DNA from: a virus
IMG/VR virus record: IMGVR_UViG_3300044632_000033
Coordinates: 1 to 40,643 of that record
Reading direction: 5' to 3' (one strand)
DNA length: 40,643 bases
Position 1 is the stretch's first letter. Each line of letters begins with the position of its first letter. A model generated the notes under the pieces. The model ran no database searches. It saw nothing but the letters and a program-made list of their open reading frames with translations, and was not told where the DNA came from. A program made the translations under genes and the position numbers. Shown piece by piece: positions 22,517 to 32,910 of the stretch.

Positions 22517-23498
22517 TTATGCGGCTCTAGAAGCCGGGTGGATACCGGGCAATTTAGACGCCTTTAAACCTAACGCTGTAGGCAAAATTTGCTTATACGA
22601 TAGCGGCGGCGGTGGTGGTGGTCCATCTGAGTCTACGACCTATACAACTAACCTGCCTGAGTATGCTGAACCATATTACACACGGATGGTTGAACGAGGG
22701 GAAGCACTCTCTCAAGAAGCCTACCAACCATATGGTGCCGAACGTATTGCTGGGTTTACTCCCGGTCAGCAAGGAGTTTTTAGCGAAACTATGGGGATGC
22801 AAACCCCAACAGGTTTTGCCCAAGGACAGGCAGGCACTCAAGGAGCACTTGGTCTTGGTATGGGGGCCGCTCAACAAGGTATGGATCCAATGGCATATCA
22901 GCAGTATATGTCTCCATACCAACAGAGTGTTACTGATATAGCTAAACGCAAAGCCGCTGAAGATGCACGCATGATTCAGCAGGCAACTAACTTAGGCTCT
23001 GTTCGCCAAGGTACGTATGGGGGCGCACGACAGTTACTTGCACAAACCGAACGCGAAAGGGCTTTAGGTCAACAATTAACTGATATTCAAACTAAAGGTT
23101 TGCAAGACGCGTATACACAGGCTGTCCAACGTCAACAGCAAGCAGCACAGTTAGGTATTCAGGGTGGTCAGTTTGGTTTACAGGGCGCTGAACAACTGGC
23201 TAAACTTGGTACTCAAGAGCAGGCTGCAGACTTACAACGGCTGCAAGCACAGCAATCGGTTGCTAATGCAGAACAACAAATGGAGCAGCGTAGGCTTGAT
23301 CAATCCTACCAAGACTTTTTGGCACAACGCGAATATCCGTATCGCCAACTTGAGTTTTACAACGCCATGTTGCGTGGACTTCCGGTACAGGCTAATACGA
23401 CTTCTTCACAATACAATGCACAACCTAATATTGCACAACAAGTTTTGGGTTATGGCATTCCTGCGCTGGCTTTATCAAAAGCCTTTGGCGCTTCATAA
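22506..23498 (+). CDS. Internal-virion / ejection protein candidate B (Gln-rich helical)
   Basis: 330 residues from ATG 22506, chosen over TTG 22500 because an AGAGG lies about 8 bases upstream of the ATG. Signature segments are YMSPYQQSVTDIAKRKAAED, GSVRQGTYGGARQLLAQTER, ERALGQQLTDIQTKGLQDAY and RLDQSYQDFLAQREYPYRQL, followed by RGLPV. This family is very widespread in environmental phages near internal-virion genes. It is long-helical and Gln/Ala-rich like T7 gp14-type ejection proteins. The function is inferred from this resemblance and position. Confidence 0.7.
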   Translation: MRNNYAALEAGWIPGNLDAFKPNAVGKICLYDSGGGGGGPSESTTYTTNLPEYAEPYYTRMVERGEALSQEAYQPYGAERIAGFTPGQQGVFSETMGMQTPTGFAQGQAGTQGALGLGMGAAQQGMDPMAYQQYMSPYQQSVTDIAKRKAAEDARMIQQATNLGSVRQGTYGGARQLLAQTERERALGQQLTDIQTKGLQDAYTQAVQRQQQAAQLGIQGGQFGLQGAEQLAKLGTQEQAADLQRLQAQQSVANAEQQMEQRRLDQSYQDFLAQREYPYRQLEFYNAMLRGLPVQANTTSSQYNAQPNIAQQVLGYGIPALALSKAFGAS

Positions 23499-23509
23499 GG
23501 AGTAATATT

Positions 23510-25219
23510 ATGCAACTAGGATTGCCGGGAGGCATTGAAACACGTAAAAAAGCATATCTTGGTGTAGGCATGGACGATTTGCTTGCTAAATATAGTGAGG
23601 CCGAACGCAAACGTGACTTACCCGAAATGCTGGCGTTACTAGATATTATTCGCGCTGCACCTAAATCTGTAGAAGGTCCTAAGACTACTGTTAAAGACGA
23701 TTTAATGGCTGCAGTTCAACCACAGCAACAAGCCATGATGGCGCCACCTGCTGCTGGTGTAGAAGGCGCATTAACTGCAATGGAAAATCAAAACGCTCCA
23801 GTTACAGCAGTTAATGGGGGTATTATGAACTTTGACGATGAAGCTGGACGTGATGGTTTTGCCGAAGGCGGAGTCGCACGGTTTCAGTTTGGGGGTGCAG
23901 GTACAGTTGCTCCGTTTGCTAGTTACGCAGGTCTGTCTTTTGGCGACATTGAGCGTATGGCAATGATGGGCGACCCCGAGGCTCAAAAAGAATTAAGCAA
24001 TCGGATGCGTTCAGGTATTAAACCTGCACCTACACCCGGTCCTGGCATTGGACCTGCTTCACCACAAGTAACTGATAGGTTTGGTTCACCGGGTAAGATT
24101 CCTGCTGGTGTTCCCGGGGCTACTGCTGTACCTACTCCTGCCGCCGCTGGTCCTACTACTCGTCCGGGGCTTGCTTCACTAGCAAGCCGTGTGGCTAAAA
24201 TTCCGGGTATGGGGCTTATTACAAGGCATCCATACGCCACCGCTTTAACTACAACTGCTGCTTTAGGACAACCGCTTGTTGATCGTTTGATGGCTACAGA
24301 TCAGGGTACTCCGTCTGCTGAACTTGATCCTATTGCTGCTATGCAAGGCACACAAGGTGGTATTGATCGTAGTGTTACAGGGGACTCTAGATTCACGACT
24401 CCGTCTCCACGGGATAAAGGCGCTCCTACTCCTTCTCCTGCTGCTGTACCTCCTGCAGGCAGTCCCAGCGGTGTTGCTAAGTCTGGTTTGCCTTCATTAC
24501 CATTTAATTTGGCTGATTTAAAACCCAAGAGTATTGAAGACCTTATAGCCGAACGTAATATGTATGAAGCAAAACTAGATAAACAAGGTCTTAGGTCTCT
24601 TAAAGATGTCCAATCAGATCTTGAAAAGTTTCGTACTGAAGGTAAAGAACGTGCTGAGGCTGATCGTACGGCTGCTAAAGAAGCATTTAAAGAAGAATTA
24701 TTATTAGGAGCGGCTCTTTCCGCCCCACAACTTCTTAAAGGTCGGGGATTAGCGCAGGCTGCAGCCCGTGCAGCCGAAACATTTAGCCCCCTAGCCATGA
24801 AAGCCATGGCAGGTAAATCTTCGGCTATTAAAGAAGCCAACAAAGCAGAACGTGAGTCTGCTGATAAATTTAAACTTGCTCAGTTGGATCTTGATAAGGC
24901 TATTCGTGCCGAAGAACTTGGTAAGTTTGATAAGGCAGCATCTCTTCGGGCTGATAGTATGAAGATTTATACTCAGGCTATGTTAGATAAGTATAAAGCT
25001 GATGTATCCTATGCTGCAACAATGGGTTATGTAGATAGAGTAATGGCTAAAGGTATGGTTGATGCGGCTAAAGAACAAATTGCGGGTTTACAATTAAAGA
25101 AAGAATTTAGGGACCAACCAATTGAAGTTCAGCAACGAATTATTAATTCAATACTTCAGGGTGCTGTTGGGCAAGGTGGACAGCAACGACCTAGGATTAC
25201 TGACGTTCCCGGACAATAA
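23510..25219 (+). CDS. Internal-virion / ejection protein candidate C
   Basis: 569 residues, AAGGAG before ATG 23510. Layout: short helical N-terminus (LLAKYSEAERKRDLPEMLAL), Pro/Ala/Gly-rich disordered region containing GRDGFAEGGVARFQFGGAG (about 114-132), a Pro-rich stretch (180-310), a charged helix (350-400) and a C-terminal helical domain with FKEELLLGAALSAPQLLKGR and AEELGKFDKAASLRADSMKI. The 'FAEGGxARFxxGG' motif is frequent in aquatic phage virion proteins. No catalytic motif. It precedes the giant protein by only three bases. Confidence 0.65.
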   Translation: MQLGLPGGIETRKKAYLGVGMDDLLAKYSEAERKRDLPEMLALLDIIRAAPKSVEGPKTTVKDDLMAAVQPQQQAMMAPPAAGVEGALTAMENQNAPVTAVNGGIMNFDDEAGRDGFAEGGVARFQFGGAGTVAPFASYAGLSFGDIERMAMMGDPEAQKELSNRMRSGIKPAPTPGPGIGPASPQVTDRFGSPGKIPAGVPGATAVPTPAAAGPTTRPGLASLASRVAKIPGMGLITRHPYATALTTTAALGQPLVDRLMATDQGTPSAELDPIAAMQGTQGGIDRSVTGDSRFTTPSPRDKGAPTPSPAAVPPAGSPSGVAKSGLPSLPFNLADLKPKSIEDLIAERNMYEAKLDKQGLRSLKDVQSDLEKFRTEGKERAEADRTAAKEAFKEELLLGAALSAPQLLKGRGLAQAAARAAETFSPLAMKAMAGKSSAIKEANKAERESADKFKLAQLDLDKAIRAEELGKFDKAASLRADSMKIYTQAMLDKYKADVSYAATMGYVDRVMAKGMVDAAKEQIAGLQLKKEFRDQPIEVQQRIINSILQGAVGQGGQQRPRITDVPGQ

Positions 25220-25222
25220 ATT

Positions 25223-28200
25223 ATGCGAATCGTAGAAGATCCAGCACTGGGCAGGCTTACCTATCCAGACGGCACTCCTGATGATGCTATCTATGCCGAC
25301 ATTGACCGGCGTTTGATGGGTCTCCTGACTCCTAAACCTAAAACTTCTGCGTTTGGGCAGTTAAAAGAATTTGGTAAACAGTTGCTCCCCGGTGCTGGGG
25401 GAATGCTAGAGCAGGCTGCTATTGGTGTTGGTGGTACAGCGGCAGACGTTTTACAACAGAAGTTTGGTGTTGGTCCCGGGGCTGAACCTGTTGTAAGTGG
25501 GCTTACCGGCCTTACTCAAAAATACGTAAAAGAACCACTGGCTGAATACTTTAAGCCAACCGAAGGTTACGAAGTTGCTCCTAAATTAGGTCAAGCAGTT
25601 GGCTCTGTACTAGGTCTTGCCGCTACGCGTGGTATTGGTCGCGGTGCTCCTCTGGCTACTGGTATGGGTGCGGGGGCTGGTGAACAAATTGAACGGGCAA
25701 TGGAGGCTGGCGCGGCTCCTGCTACTCGACTTGAGGCTGCTCTTTATGGTGGTGCAACCGGTATTACAGAAGCCATTCCTATTGAGTTAGCGTTTGGTCG
25801 AGCAATGAAATTAATGCCCGGTTCAATTATGAATCAGGGTTTACAGTTAATACGGAACGCCGCAATTACCGGTGGCGTAGAAGGTGCCCAAGAAGTAGCG
25901 CAAGGATTCTTGCAAAACCTTATTTCCAAAAACTTATATAAACCCGACCAACAACTTATTGAAGGTTTAGGGGAGCAAGGCGCTTACGGATTCGGTGCCG
26001 GTGCAATTCTTCAGTCTGCGCTTGATTTAACCATAGGCCGTCGGGCCATGAAAAAACGGGCTGCAGCGGAAAAACCCGAAGAAGCAGCAGAAGAAATCGC
26101 TACTGAGGCCGCTACCCCCGAGTTGACGGAAGAAGAAAAGATTGCTCGTAGACGACAAGAGATTCGTGCCAAGCAATTAGAGCAAGGCATCAATGTTATT
26201 TCTGAAGAAGATTTAGAGACTCTTGGAATCGCTAGGGGTAAGAAGGCTGACAATACATTTTCTAAACTGCTTAATAAAAACCTGTCCGATCCAGATCAGT
26301 TTGGGCAGGCTGAAAAAATACTTGGGGAATACCTATCTGGTAGCCGCCAAAAGTTTAATGACATCTCAACCATTGAGAAGGTACTTGATAAGCAGATTGC
26401 CGGGGAACCGTTAAACCTATTTGAAGAACTTGTTGTACGTAATTACAACGGCGAGGACGTAGACGCCTACTTGATGGGTAAACTACAAGAACTTCGTGCG
26501 CGTGTACCTGTACAACCCCCTGCAGCTCCAAGCACTGCACCCAAGACAATACAACAAATTGCTAAAGAACAGGCTGAGATTGCTAAGAAAGACATAGAAG
26601 CCCGTCAAGGATTGGCAAAACAACAAGCCAAAGAAGGCGAAGCCGCAGAAAAAGCGACCAAGGCAGGGGTAAAAGAACTTAAAGCGTTAGGCGTAACTCC
26701 AACCATACCGCCTAGCCCAGAGACAGGTGCTCAAGTCTTTGCTGAAGCGCAGCCCGATTTGTTCGGGGATATTACTACTCAAGGCCCAGAAGTTACCCGT
26801 GGCTCTAGCCAAGAAGCCGAATTTATCCGGCAAAGGGCTGAGTTTGAAGACGATCTTCGGCAGTTAAATGTAGCCGCTCAAGCCTCTGTGGCTGGGGTGC
26901 CCCAAGCCGATATTGCAGTTCAGGCTACAGCGGCAAAGGTTGCCGACAAACTTAATAAGATTCCGTTCTCTATCGGGGAACTAATTGATATACGTAACCA
27001 AGTCATTCGGCAGGGAACCCAAGTTCCCGGTTCTGAGGTTCTATTAGATGTAGTTAACCAAAAGATTGCCGAGCAAGCAGGTCAAATGCCTGAAGACGAG
27101 GAAGCCGCTCGTCAGATGCAGTTGTTCCCAGAAACACAGACTGAGTTGCCTTTTGCCGAAACCGCTCAAGGCGAGTTGTTTGAGCCTGCTGGTGTAGCAT
27201 CTTTACTGCCTGAAACGCCTGTTCAAGAAGGACTAACCCGAGAAGGTCTGCAATCTATTGGTATTGCAGCCAACAAGATTAAACAATACGAAGGCAAAAA
27301 CCTAACCGATGAAGGAGTTGCCGAAGGCGTTCGGATGGATTTAACCAACCGTGCCATGAACTTTCGTCGTGAGTTAGATAAAGCCCGTCGTGAGTATGCA
27401 GCCATCCTTGGACCTGAAGGTGTAATGCGGGGTAAAAAAGCGCAGGCTGCAGAATTAGAAAAAAGAATAGCAAATCTTGAACAAGCATATAACGCAGCAC
27501 AAGAAAACTTGCGGCTGTTTCCTGCATTGGAGCAGGGTCAACTTGCATTCGACGCACTTCAACCCGTTCAACCTGATATGTTCCCTACTCCTACGGAGCA
27601 GGAAGAAGAAAAGAGATTCAGAAAGATCAAGGCACAAGAGGCTGCTGGTGAGGCTGCACGGGAAGAAGGCGTAGCCACCGAATTAGAAACCCGTTTGCCT
27701 ATGGGTCGCACACTTGAAGATGTGCAAACTCTTATTGACCGGATCCGTCCGTTGCGTGGCAAGATTAACAATGACAAAGCAACACCCAATGAACAAGCAC
27801 AATATGACGAGGACTTGTCAACTTTATTCTCTATGGTCAAAGGTCCGGGTCGCATTCAGCCGCAATTTGAAGCAACTGACCCTGCTGCCCTTGCACTAAA
27901 CCGAGCCTTTGCCCGGGCTGAAGGGTTTTTAAAGAACCTAAGTAGAAAAGAACGTAGTCGTCTTGCTAGTAAATTAGTTGAGATGCGTGGTCGTACTGCG
28001 CAGCGAGAAGTTACAACTAAAGTTCTTAGCAAACAGGCTCGTCGTGAGGCAGAGCAGTTTCCTGAAGATAGCGCCCGAATTGAGGCACGGCAAGAGCGTG
28101 AACGCAAAGCACAAGAAGAAAAGTCTAAGGAGTCTAAGGAACAGGCGGCTAAAGCCGTTGAAGAAGATACTACGCTTAAGACTCGGGCGGCATTTACTGC

Positions 28201-31200
28201 CGTAATGAAAATCAATAGAGATATTGCATCTCAGGATGATATTCGTGAACTACGTCAAAACGTTCGTGACTATACCGATCTTAACGGCAATATAGATTTT
28301 GAAGGGCTTGCCAAACTATACGATATCAGTCCTAAGCAACTTAAAGAATTGTACACAGATGAATTAGTTCGCTTAAGTGGGCAAGATATTGAAAGTAAGA
28401 AAGAAAAAGAAGCCGCTGAACGGGAAGAAGCAGATCAAAAGGCTGCTGAAAAACGTCAAAAAGAAGAAATAGAACGGGTTAAAGAAGAAGAGAAAACTCG
28501 GGTACAGACGTTTGAAGACATCCGTAAAATGGAGCCACAACCGTTGGCTCAACTAATTCAAAGTGTAGCGGATATGAAGGGCGCAGATTTGCAACCTGTC
28601 ATGAAAAATATAGCCCGCACTAGCAAAGTTGCAGAGAACTTACAGCAGAAGATTGATGGGTCGTTTGGTGAAGGCGAAAAACTTAGTCGTAAACTTACTG
28701 CTAAAGAGTTTGAAGAAGCCGAAGGTAAACTGACCAAAAAGATTTCTCGTACTGTAAAAACTAATGATTGGGCACCGTTTGATACGGCGTATCAATACGC
28801 TATTTTGCGTAGTGGTGATAACAAGTTTGCCATTATTGCTCCCGCACGCTACAACATAGATGACTTATTTGGCAGTTTCCGGGTCAAATACCCTGACGCT
28901 AAAGCCTCGTTTGCAGGATCTGGCACTCTGGCTAACGTCAAGTACCTTACGTTTACTGCCGATGTTGAAGCTAAAGGACCAGCCCCTGACTTTGTAATTA
29001 CCCCACAAGCCGGTGCGCAACAGCGTAAAGCCGAAAAGATTGCTGGTACTAAGATTGCTAAAGTAACCGACATTCTTACCGGTTCGACTTACAACGATTT
29101 GAAGAATGGAGTAGCTGTCAAGAAGTCTGTTGATGAGTATGGTTTAGATGCCACCATGCGTGCCCTTGCTGACTTACGCGCCCAACGTGCGGCCCAACGA
29201 AAAGAAGTTGGCAAGTTTGCTATGGATGATCGGGTGCTAGATGAGGCACTTAACTACCTTGACAATACCTATGGCATACAAGTTTATTTTTCTGAACGAG
29301 CACAACGCTTAGAAGATAAGCCAAATGTAGGGTTTGCTAATGCATTTCTAAACAAAGCCCGTGCAGAAAGCACAACTCTAGATACAGACGAGTTACTAAA
29401 ACTAATTGCCAAATATGAAGGTAATTCAGATACAGGTAGGTTGGCAAGAGTCATTTCTACCCAAGCATCTAAATTTGAATTAGATAAAATACCTGTGTTT
29501 TATAATCCTTCAGAAGGAAGTGGTAGTTACTTCTACAATATATTCGACAGTAAAGGCAACCGCGAATCTAGCATCATAATTGGTAAAGATCATGTTTATT
29601 TACCCGATGTTGCTCTGCACGAAATTATTCACTCTTTGACCGTTGGGCAAATACGTAAAATCCAAGACCCCGAGTACAAACGCACAGGTGCTCGTTGGGA
29701 AGATTCTGCACAAGGTTTGATTGATTTGCACAGGTTTATGGAGTTTTACATTAACGACAAGATCTCAAGTAATCAGGGTGATGTAAAACTTTTAAAGAGT
29801 CTTAAGCAACAGTACGGCATGAAAGATTCTTTAGAGTTTGTAGCAGAAGCCCTATCTGATGAAGATTTTAAATCTGCGCTTAAAAAGATATCAACCAAAG
29901 AGTTTACAGATTGGATAAAGCAGTATAAACCCGGTAAGGCTGATGAGCGTCGTCTAAATATGTTTGAGAAGTTAGTTAAAGGTGCTCGCAACGTCTATGA
30001 GTTCTTTACTCGACTGGTTCGTCAGGCACTTAATCTACCCGATTCTTCACAGTCTGTCTTTGATCTTACTGTAAATCAGTTTAGCAAATTAATTCAGCAA
30101 AGCACGCCAACTTCTATAATGAAGGGTAGGCCAAACGAAACTAGTATTTCGGAGTTTACAACCCCAAAAAAGTACGGGCGGGACCCGCTACCCGCTGACA
30201 TCATAAAAATCTTAGATGACATCAAGAACAATCCTGCATTAAATGTTCCGGTCATCAAAAGCAAGGCGGATGCTACTCGTGCAGTAAAGACAGGCATGTT
30301 GCCTCTCCTAGCCATGAATCAAATTCGAGATATTTATGGTTCTGATCCTAGGTTAAAAGAACTAAATGATTACTACAAAGCCACCCAAAAAATGGGTGGG
30401 TATCGTAATGCCCTACGGGAAAAATACGCTGACGTTCTTAATGACTTCTATAAAGTCATTGACGCACATAAGAATCTAAAAGATAAAATCTACGAGGTTA
30501 TCAATGAGGGTTCTCGTCTTGAAGTAGATGTTCTAAAACCTAACTCAGACTACAAAGACCCTGCAATTAAAGCCGACCATAAGCGGTTACAGGATATTTA
30601 CAATGCGTTCCCACAAGACGTTAAAGATTTCTACGCTAAGTACCGCAAGAATAATGACTTTATCCTTGACCAAATAAAAGACTCAATGGTTGCACGGGCT
30701 ACAAGTTATGTAACAGACCCTGCCTCTAAGGCCGAAATCAAGGCCATGATTGATAAAAAGATTGATTCTTTTAAAGATAAAGGCCCCTACGCACCACTAA
30801 TGTTCTTTGGCAATAACTGGGTCAATGTCCAAACAGCAGAAGATCAAGTATTGCCGTATTCGTTTGAGACCAAGGCACAGGCTGATGAGTTTGCTAAACA
30901 GATGAAAGCCAAAGGTTACGGGGTCAAACAGTTTGAATCTATCCAAGAACTCAAAGCCAAAGGCGCCCCTCGTGCAGGATTCTTCAAACAATTAGAGCGA
31001 GTGCTGGATCGTAATAGGGTTAACCCTAAAGCCAAAGACGAGTTATATCAGATGACTCTGATGTACTTGCCTGAAGAGTCATTTATGCGGCAGTTCCAAA
31101 ACCGTAAAGGTGCGCCTACTTACGAGCGTGATGCACTTCGCAACTATGGTGAGTTAGCCGACAGGGTGGTGCATCAACTGCCCAAGGCACGCTATATGTC

Positions 31201-32857
31201 CGAAATGGACAACGCCATTGAAACTATGAAGGCTAAGATTAAACAGGATCCGGATGATGAATTGGGGCGGGTACTTGCTGAAGTAGAAAAGCATTTTGAC
31301 TCTGCTATAAACCCAACCATAAGCCCGTGGGCAACCCGTCTCGGTAATTTAGGATTTGCATGGTACATGGGTGCGAACCCATCAGCCGCTTTGGTGCAGT
31401 TGCTTCAGACTCCCGGCGTAACCCTACCTTATCTAGCACCCAAGTACGGCTTAAATCCGACTATGTCTGAACTTGTTAAGGCGGGTAGAGACTTCTTTGG
31501 CGGAGAAATATCCGGTGGTAAAGGATTCTTTAGTATTAAAACCAACAATAACTTGTCGGCTACTGAAAAGAAAGCCATACAAGAACTATATGACTTAAAC
31601 GTCATACCTCCTGCGGCTACAGAAGTTGGCGATATTGAGACCATGACGGGGTTAAAAAATGCTACGCCGCTAGAGAAAGTGGGTAAGAAGGTTAACTTTG
31701 CTTTAGGTTATATGTTCCAAAATGCAGAACGGTTTAACCGGGAAGTAACTGCGTTGGCTGCATTCCGCTTAGAGTACAATCGTTCCAAGAACTACGATAA
31801 GGCTGTCCAAGCCGCAAACGATGCGGTGGTAGAAACCCAAGGCGACTATTCGGACATGAATGCACCACGGGTGTTTAAACATCCTGCTGCCAAAGTGTTG
31901 CTTATGTTCAAGAAGTTCTTGCAAATGATGCTTTATCTGTACGGACGTAATTTGCAAATTGTTATGAATCGTAACAAGTTTACGCCTGAAGAACGTTCGC
32001 TGGCACAGAACCGATTGGCTGGTTTGCTTGGTACTTCAGCCGCCATGTCAGGGGTAATTGGTATGCCGTTCTACTGGATGGTCGAATCCATAATGAACGC
32101 TATCGGTGATGACGAAGATCCATACTATGACTTTACAACGAAGGTTAGGGAAACCCTCCCAGATTTCTTAGTCTCTGGTATCCCCGGATCTCTCACCGGA
32201 GCAAATATTGCATCTCGTACTGGCTTTAGAGATATGCCGCTACTAGGTTTCTTCCCCGGAATTGGGGCTGGTGCATCTAAGTCTGAGGATTCTGAAGGCG
32301 CAATTATGGATGCCCTAAAAGTAGCAACTGGCCCGGTAGGTGGTATGTTCTTAAACGTAGGGCGTGGAGTCGATCAAATTAATGACGGTAAACTTTACCG
32401 TGGGGTCGAGACCATGCTGCCCTCTGTTCTTAAAAACTTTGCAAAAGCATATCGATTTACGGAAGAGGGCGCACGCACCCTGCGTGGTGATCCGATTGTA
32501 GAAGATGTTTCGGGTTACGATGCTGCGCTTCAAGCCTTTGGATTTGCCCCATTAGAAGTAGCGACTAAGCAAGAAAAGGCTAACGTGGCTATGAAGTTCC
32601 AAACGGATGCCCAGCGTTCCAAGCAAAAGGTTTACGCATTAGCAAACTTGGCGATAGATGTTGGTGATACTGAAGGGTATGACAAGGCATTGGAACTTCT
32701 AGATAAGCACAATGATAAGTACCCCGGTTTTGAAATCAAACCTGCTCAACTTAAACAATCTATCAAAGCCTTCCAAAAGCGTTCTCAAGAAATGCTCGGT
32801 GGGGTGTATCTTGAGAAGGGTCTGCGCCCATATCTTTCAGATATTATTGGGCCGTAA
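25223..32857 (+). CDS. Giant polyvalent internal-virion protein with zincin motif
   Basis: 2544 residues, the largest gene. N-terminus (55-270) has Gly/Ala-rich segments and GVEGAQEVAQGFLQNLISKN (from about 218), typical of large polyvalent phage proteins. Residues about 940-1105 are highly charged coiled coil (EARQERERKAQEEKSKESKE). A zincin motif HEIIH lies at 1466-1470 with a candidate third ligand E1542 in FVAEALSDEDF. Further on come a helical domain (LPLLAMNQIRDIYGSDPRLK) and a C-terminal section with VLLMFKKFLQMMLYLYGRNL (about 2224-2243) and a hydrophobic helix near 2268-2293, recalling PLxRFG-type proteins. Probably ejected into the host; the protease role is inference. I see no polymerase or helicase motif. 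Confidence 0.75.
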   Translation: MRIVEDPALGRLTYPDGTPDDAIYADIDRRLMGLLTPKPKTSAFGQLKEFGKQLLPGAGGMLEQAAIGVGGTAADVLQQKFGVGPGAEPVVSGLTGLTQKYVKEPLAEYFKPTEGYEVAPKLGQAVGSVLGLAATRGIGRGAPLATGMGAGAGEQIERAMEAGAAPATRLEAALYGGATGITEAIPIELAFGRAMKLMPGSIMNQGLQLIRNAAITGGVEGAQEVAQGFLQNLISKNLYKPDQQLIEGLGEQGAYGFGAGAILQSALDLTIGRRAMKKRAAAEKPEEAAEEIATEAATPELTEEEKIARRRQEIRAKQLEQGINVISEEDLETLGIARGKKADNTFSKLLNKNLSDPDQFGQAEKILGEYLSGSRQKFNDISTIEKVLDKQIAGEPLNLFEELVVRNYNGEDVDAYLMGKLQELRARVPVQPPAAPSTAPKTIQQIAKEQAEIAKKDIEARQGLAKQQAKEGEAAEKATKAGVKELKALGVTPTIPPSPETGAQVFAEAQPDLFGDITTQGPEVTRGSSQEAEFIRQRAEFEDDLRQLNVAAQASVAGVPQADIAVQATAAKVADKLNKIPFSIGELIDIRNQVIRQGTQVPGSEVLLDVVNQKIAEQAGQMPEDEEAARQMQLFPETQTELPFAETAQGELFEPAGVASLLPETPVQEGLTREGLQSIGIAANKIKQYEGKNLTDEGVAEGVRMDLTNRAMNFRRELDKARREYAAILGPEGVMRGKKAQAAELEKRIANLEQAYNAAQENLRLFPALEQGQLAFDALQPVQPDMFPTPTEQEEEKRFRKIKAQEAAGEAAREEGVATELETRLPMGRTLEDVQTLIDRIRPLRGKINNDKATPNEQAQYDEDLSTLFSMVKGPGRIQPQFEATDPAALALNRAFARAEGFLKNLSRKERSRLASKLVEMRGRTAQREVTTKVLSKQARREAEQFPEDSARIEARQERERKAQEEKSKESKEQAAKAVEEDTTLKTRAAFTAVMKINRDIASQDDIRELRQNVRDYTDLNGNIDFEGLAKLYDISPKQLKELYTDELVRLSGQDIESKKEKEAAEREEADQKAAEKRQKEEIERVKEEEKTRVQTFEDIRKMEPQPLAQLIQSVADMKGADLQPVMKNIARTSKVAENLQQKIDGSFGEGEKLSRKLTAKEFEEAEGKLTKKISRTVKTNDWAPFDTAYQYAILRSGDNKFAIIAPARYNIDDLFGSFRVKYPDAKASFAGSGTLANVKYLTFTADVEAKGPAPDFVITPQAGAQQRKAEKIAGTKIAKVTDILTGSTYNDLKNGVAVKKSVDEYGLDATMRALADLRAQRAAQRKEVGKFAMDDRVLDEALNYLDNTYGIQVYFSERAQRLEDKPNVGFANAFLNKARAESTTLDTDELLKLIAKYEGNSDTGRLARVISTQASKFELDKIPVFYNPSEGSGSYFYNIFDSKGNRESSIIIGKDHVYLPDVALHEIIHSLTVGQIRKIQDPEYKRTGARWEDSAQGLIDLHRFMEFYINDKISSNQGDVKLLKSLKQQYGMKDSLEFVAEALSDEDFKSALKKISTKEFTDWIKQYKPGKADERRLNMFEKLVKGARNVYEFFTRLVRQALNLPDSSQSVFDLTVNQFSKLIQQSTPTSIMKGRPNETSISEFTTPKKYGRDPLPADIIKILDDIKNNPALNVPVIKSKADATRAVKTGMLPLLAMNQIRDIYGSDPRLKELNDYYKATQKMGGYRNALREKYADVLNDFYKVIDAHKNLKDKIYEVINEGSRLEVDVLKPNSDYKDPAIKADHKRLQDIYNAFPQDVKDFYAKYRKNNDFILDQIKDSMVARATSYVTDPASKAEIKAMIDKKIDSFKDKGPYAPLMFFGNNWVNVQTAEDQVLPYSFETKAQADEFAKQMKAKGYGVKQFESIQELKAKGAPRAGFFKQLERVLDRNRVNPKAKDELYQMTLMYLPEESFMRQFQNRKGAPTYERDALRNYGELADRVVHQLPKARYMSEMDNAIETMKAKIKQDPDDELGRVLAEVEKHFDSAINPTISPWATRLGNLGFAWYMGANPSAALVQLLQTPGVTLPYLAPKYGLNPTMSELVKAGRDFFGGEISGGKGFFSIKTNNNLSATEKKAIQELYDLNVIPPAATEVGDIETMTGLKNATPLEKVGKKVNFALGYMFQNAERFNREVTALAAFRLEYNRSKNYDKAVQAANDAVVETQGDYSDMNAPRVFKHPAAKVLLMFKKFLQMMLYLYGRNLQIVMNRNKFTPEERSLAQNRLAGLLGTSAAMSGVIGMPFYWMVESIMNAIGDDEDPYYDFTTKVRETLPDFLVSGIPGSLTGANIASRTGFRDMPLLGFFPGIGAGASKSEDSEGAIMDALKVATGPVGGMFLNVGRGVDQINDGKLYRGVETMLPSVLKNFAKAYRFTEEGARTLRGDPIVEDVSGYDAALQAFGFAPLEVATKQEKANVAMKFQTDAQRSKQKVYALANLAIDVGDTEGYDKALELLDKHNDKYPGFEIKPAQLKQSIKAFQKRSQEMLGGVYLEKGLRPYLSDIIGP

Positions 32858-32885
32858 AAAAGCCCCCGGTTTTTAAGCCGGGGGT
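32856..32885 (-). terminator. Intrinsic terminator for the leftward operon
   Basis: A perfect 7-bp GC stem (CCCCCGG at 32863-32869, CCGGGGG at 32878-32884) with an 8-base loop. Read on the bottom strand the stem is followed by six T residues (complement of A 32856-32861), the canonical rho-independent form. On the top strand the 3' side is GTCATCC with no T run, so it is efficient only for leftward transcription. It lies at the convergent end of the two gene blocks. Confidence 0.85.
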
Positions 32886-32910
32886 CATCCCATGTGAAGG
32901 AGTAAACACC

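Noticed and set aside
24301-24843. 180-codon bottom-strand frame inside the 23510 gene
   Set aside because: Low-complexity Ala/Ser/Arg composition from the antisense of Ala/Lys/Glu-rich coding sequence; opposite to the operon and no start signals.
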